7,862 nucleotides of DNA from assembly GCA_030044035.1 (NCBI GenBank), contig JASHWN010000550.1:1-7862 (forward strand), read 5' to 3'. This document shows, one piece after another, positions 6,168 to 7,862 of this stretch. Each line of letters opens with the position of its first letter. Positions within the stretch are counted from its first letter, which is position 1. The notes below the pieces were generated by a model, which saw nothing but the letters and a program-made list of their open reading frames with translations, was not told the origin of the DNA and made no database searches. The stretch comes from Xanthobacteraceae bacterium (GTDB taxonomy: Bacteria; Pseudomonadota; Alphaproteobacteria; Rhizobiales; Xanthobacteraceae). A program made the translations under genes and the position numbers.

Positions 6168-6617
6168 ATGTCCGGTCGCGTCGCGTATCTTGTCCTCGCG
6201 CTAGCGTTCGCGGCGAGCGCTTTGCCGGCGCATGCGGCGAACTTTCTCGAAAAGAATTTTTGGCTGTCCGGGCCGCGCTACGACCGCGTCATCCCGACCT
6301 GCGATTATCCGCCGGCGCTCGACCGCATCATCGACCACTTCGGCACCGCGGAGCGTCGCTTCTGGAATTCCGACCTGCGCATTGTCGGCATCGAGGACAT
6401 TCGCGAGAACGCCGTTTTGCCGTGGGCGGCGCAATCGATTCCGCGCCGCTTCTGCAGCGGCACGGCGCTGATCAACGACGGGCGGCGTCACGCGATCTAT
6501 TATTCGATCGCCGAGGACACCGGAATGATCGGCATGAATTGGGGCGTCAATTTCTGCGTCGTCGGCCTCGACCGCAATTGGGCCTACAATCCGGCCTGCC
6601 GCGCCGCCCGCCCCTGA
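6168..6617 (+). CDS. Exported four-cysteine protein of unknown function
   Basis: This encodes 149 aa. Residues 1-23 form a clean signal peptide (VAYLVLALAFAASALPAHA), so the product is periplasmic or secreted. The mature part holds four cysteines (45, 96, 130, 144), consistent with two disulfides. It is rich in aromatic residues: NFLEKNFWLSGPRYDRVIPTC, FWNSDLRIVGIEDIRE and GMNWGVNFCVVGLDRNWAYN. The pattern suggests a small compact beta-rich domain. I recall similar conserved hypotheticals in Bradyrhizobium relatives but no function. The start is fixed by the signal peptide and has no alternative, but the last Shine-Dalgarno-like AGGGG is only 2 bases from the ATG; GGGG at 6156-6159 is better spaced. 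The stop is 5 bases from the stop of the convergent 72-aa gene. Confidence 0.8.
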   Translation: MSGRVAYLVLALAFAASALPAHAANFLEKNFWLSGPRYDRVIPTCDYPPALDRIIDHFGTAERRFWNSDLRIVGIEDIRENAVLPWAAQSIPRRFCSGTALINDGRRHAIYYSIAEDTGMIGMNWGVNFCVVGLDRNWAYNPACRAARP

Positions 6618-6622
6618 AGCGT

Positions 6623-6841
6623 CTAGAGCTGCAGCGCCTGGAGCACGTGTTCACGCAAGCGTGCCGGATCGCGCTCGCCGCGCTGGGCAAACTCGATCAC
6701 TTTTTTGGCGACGGCGTCCGCTTGCAGCCGGTCGCGATCGCTGACGCCGAGCGCCTGGCACACCTGCGTATACGCCGCCGTCATGGTGGCGATGATTTCC
6801 GGTTCGAAAGCCTTGTTCTTGAAGAGCCGATAAACGGCCAT
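6623..6841 (-). CDS. Small cytosolic helical protein, conserved hypothetical
   Basis: This encodes 72 aa with no signal or membrane segment, starting MAVYRLFKNKAFEPEIIATM. The rest is charged and helical, with VAKKVIEFAQRGERDPARL at 44-62 and LREHVLQALQL at the end. The pattern 'F.PE.I..M..AY..VC..LG..DR.D.....VA.KVIE.AQRG.RDP..L' is familiar from many short rhizobial proteins without known role. An in-frame TGA four codons upstream makes ATG 6841 the first possible start; its ribosome site is weak (GAG about 9 bases away). The gene is convergent with the exported protein gene, with only 5 bases between the two stops. Function unknown. Confidence 0.75.
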   Translation of the reverse strand: MAVYRLFKNKAFEPEIIATMTAAYTQVCQALGVSDRDRLQADAVAKKVIEFAQRGERDPARLREHVLQALQL

Positions 6842-7038
6842 GCGGAATGCTCATAGTATGGAGGGGCGCCCAGGCGTGCCCGGCGCAGCGGTGTTCGACC
6901 GAGCCCGTTTACGGCCGACCGCAAAGTATTGGCGCGCCGCGAGCCGATGCGCAAGGTACGCCCAGAGCCCGGCTGATCGACGCTGCCAGGTTCGTCACTC
7001 CTCCCGGCCCCGCCGGTGAAAGCGAAAGGCTGACAAAT

Positions 7039-7058
7039 TTTGTTCTTGCTTTGTTCTT
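7039..7058 (+). repeat. Direct repeat TTTGTTCTT x2, one helical turn apart
   Basis: The 9-mer lies at 7039-7047 and 7050-7058, with starts 11 bp apart so that both copies face the same side of the helix. It overlaps the probable -35 element of the RNase T2 promoter in a short AT-rich patch. This would suit a regulator binding in tandem; equally, it may be a chance repeat in low-complexity T-rich DNA. Confidence 0.5.
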
Positions 7059-7074
7059 AAATGGCTGCTATAGG
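7046..7074 (+). promoter_or_regulatory. Probable sigma70-type promoter for the RNase T2 gene
   Basis: The -35-like TTGCTT (7046-7051) and -10-like TATAGG (7069-7074) are separated by an ideal 17 bases in the most AT-rich patch of the region. Transcription would begin near 7081 and give a leader of about 40 bases before the ATG at 7122. The rest of the 280-bp gap (6842-7121) holds GC-rich sequence with no other recognised feature. Confidence 0.55.
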
Positions 7075-7121
7075 CCCTTTCGACGCGCTTGACCAAAAGT
7101 TGCGTCATCAAGGGGGTCGTC

Positions 7122-7841
7122 ATGGTTCAGTTCATTGCCCGTGGGGTGCTCGCCTTCTGTGTTTTCGCCGCAACGGCCGGCATCGGGCTCGCTCAGGATA
7201 AGCGGCAAAATCAGCCCGGACAGTTCGATTTCTATGTGCTGTCGCTGTCATGGTCGCCGTCATTCTGCGCGGCCGCGGCCGAGCGGTCGCCGGAACGCGC
7301 GCCGGGTATGCAATGTGGCACGCGCGCCTTTGCGTTCATCGTCCAGGGGCTGTGGCCGCAATACGAGAGCGGCTTTCCGGAATATTGCCAGGTACCGGCG
7401 CCGCGCCTCGACCATCCGACGATCTCCGGCGTGCTCGATCTGATGCCGGAGCCGCGCCTGATCTTCACCCAATGGGACCGCCACGGCACCTGCACGGGGC
7501 TAACGGCGCACGCTTATTTCGACACGGTGCGCAAAGCGCGCGCGCTCGTGAAGATTCCTGCCGAATTCCTCGACCCGCAGCAGCCGCTCACGGTAGCGCC
7601 GGCGGCGGTGGAGAGCGCCTTCCACAAAGCCAATCCGGATCTTGCCGCGGGCGATATGGCGATCGCCTGCGACGGCACGCGGCTGACCGAAGTCCGGTTG
7701 TGTCTATCGAAAGATCTGAAATTCCGCGCCTGCCCTGAAGTCGTGCAGCGTAGCTGCCAGCGCGAGCAGGTTCTGATGCCGGCGCCGCACGCCACGGCCA
7801 CCGATGCTGGGCGTCGCAATCCCGGCGGCGGCTCGGGCTAG
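7122..7841 (+). CDS. Exported ribonuclease T2 family protein with altered catalytic motifs
   Basis: This encodes 239 aa. The start at 7122 has AAGGGGG 5 bases upstream; a TTG at 7089 in frame would leave almost no leader after the promoter and is rejected. The signal peptide covers residues 1-24 (cut near GLA/QD), giving a periplasmic product. The family opening FDFYVLSLSWSPSFC is at 35-49. The first active-site motif reads FIVQGLWPQ (72-80), where the family has HGLWP: Q75 replaces the catalytic His. The second reads TQWDRHGTC (116-124), against the usual EWxKHGTC: H121 is kept and Q117 replaces Glu. Eight cysteines remain in the mature protein (49, 65, 89, 124, 183, 194, 204, 212), enough for four disulfides. 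RNase T2 enzymes normally cleave RNA to 2',3'-cyclic phosphates. Here activity may be reduced or lost, although the Gln at 117 could be usual in the alphaproteobacterial branch. Confidence 0.9.
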   Translation: MVQFIARGVLAFCVFAATAGIGLAQDKRQNQPGQFDFYVLSLSWSPSFCAAAAERSPERAPGMQCGTRAFAFIVQGLWPQYESGFPEYCQVPAPRLDHPTISGVLDLMPEPRLIFTQWDRHGTCTGLTAHAYFDTVRKARALVKIPAEFLDPQQPLTVAPAAVESAFHKANPDLAAGDMAIACDGTRLTEVRLCLSKDLKFRACPEVVQRSCQREQVLMPAPHATATDAGRRNPGGGSG

Positions 7842-7862
7842 GCGGATCAAAGCCTTGTGGCC

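Noticed and set aside
7089..7121. TTG start adding 11 residues to the RNase T2 protein
   Set aside because: The ATG at 7122 has an excellent Shine-Dalgarno at ideal spacing and starts a normal signal peptide; the longer form would begin only a few bases after the predicted transcription start.

Overview
The window is high-GC DNA. Its genes favour GC-ending codons, and ubiA, rsmE and several small secreted proteins have the look of Alphaproteobacteria, most likely Hyphomicrobiales of the Bradyrhizobium/Pseudolabrys/Rhodopseudomonas type. This placement comes from recognising families and style; no search was run. No rRNA, tRNA, CRISPR array or intact mobile element was found. Most of the window is ordinary chromosomal sequence.

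Left part (1-1470). A gene running off the left edge (minus strand, 1-836) encodes an exported protein that joins a carboxypeptidase-regulatory-like beta domain, a single CXXCH haem site and the beginning of a Vgb/streptogramin-lyase-like propeller. Behind it lies a small island of different character: a two-helix membrane protein of 96 aa with atypical codons (1010-1300) and a 25-codon relic of a transposase C-terminus (1320-1397).

Middle part (1470-4889). Three minus-strand genes form a probable operon, read from right to left: a small exported four-cysteine protein (3422-3934), ubiA for ubiquinone synthesis (2490-3425, ATGA overlap with the preceding gene) and an orphan NMT1/SsuA-type solute-binding protein (1470-2459, 30 bases after ubiA). 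Divergent from them is rsmE (4137-4889), the 16S rRNA m3U1498 methyltransferase.

Right part (4890-7862). This holds single genes: a small exported or lipid-anchored protein (4933-5223), a PaaI-type hotdog thioesterase (5351-5824), an exported four-cysteine protein of unknown function (6168-6617) preceded by a perfect 20-bp tandem duplication, a 72-aa cytosolic protein (6623-6841) and an exported RNase T2 (7122-7841) with its own recognisable promoter. The RNase T2 has Gln where the family normally has the first catalytic His, and Gln where it normally has the catalytic Glu.

I see no convincing new multi-gene system. The points most worth checking are the altered RNase T2 active site, the haem-propeller fusion, the duplicated leader at 6127-6166 and the solute-binding protein without a transporter.
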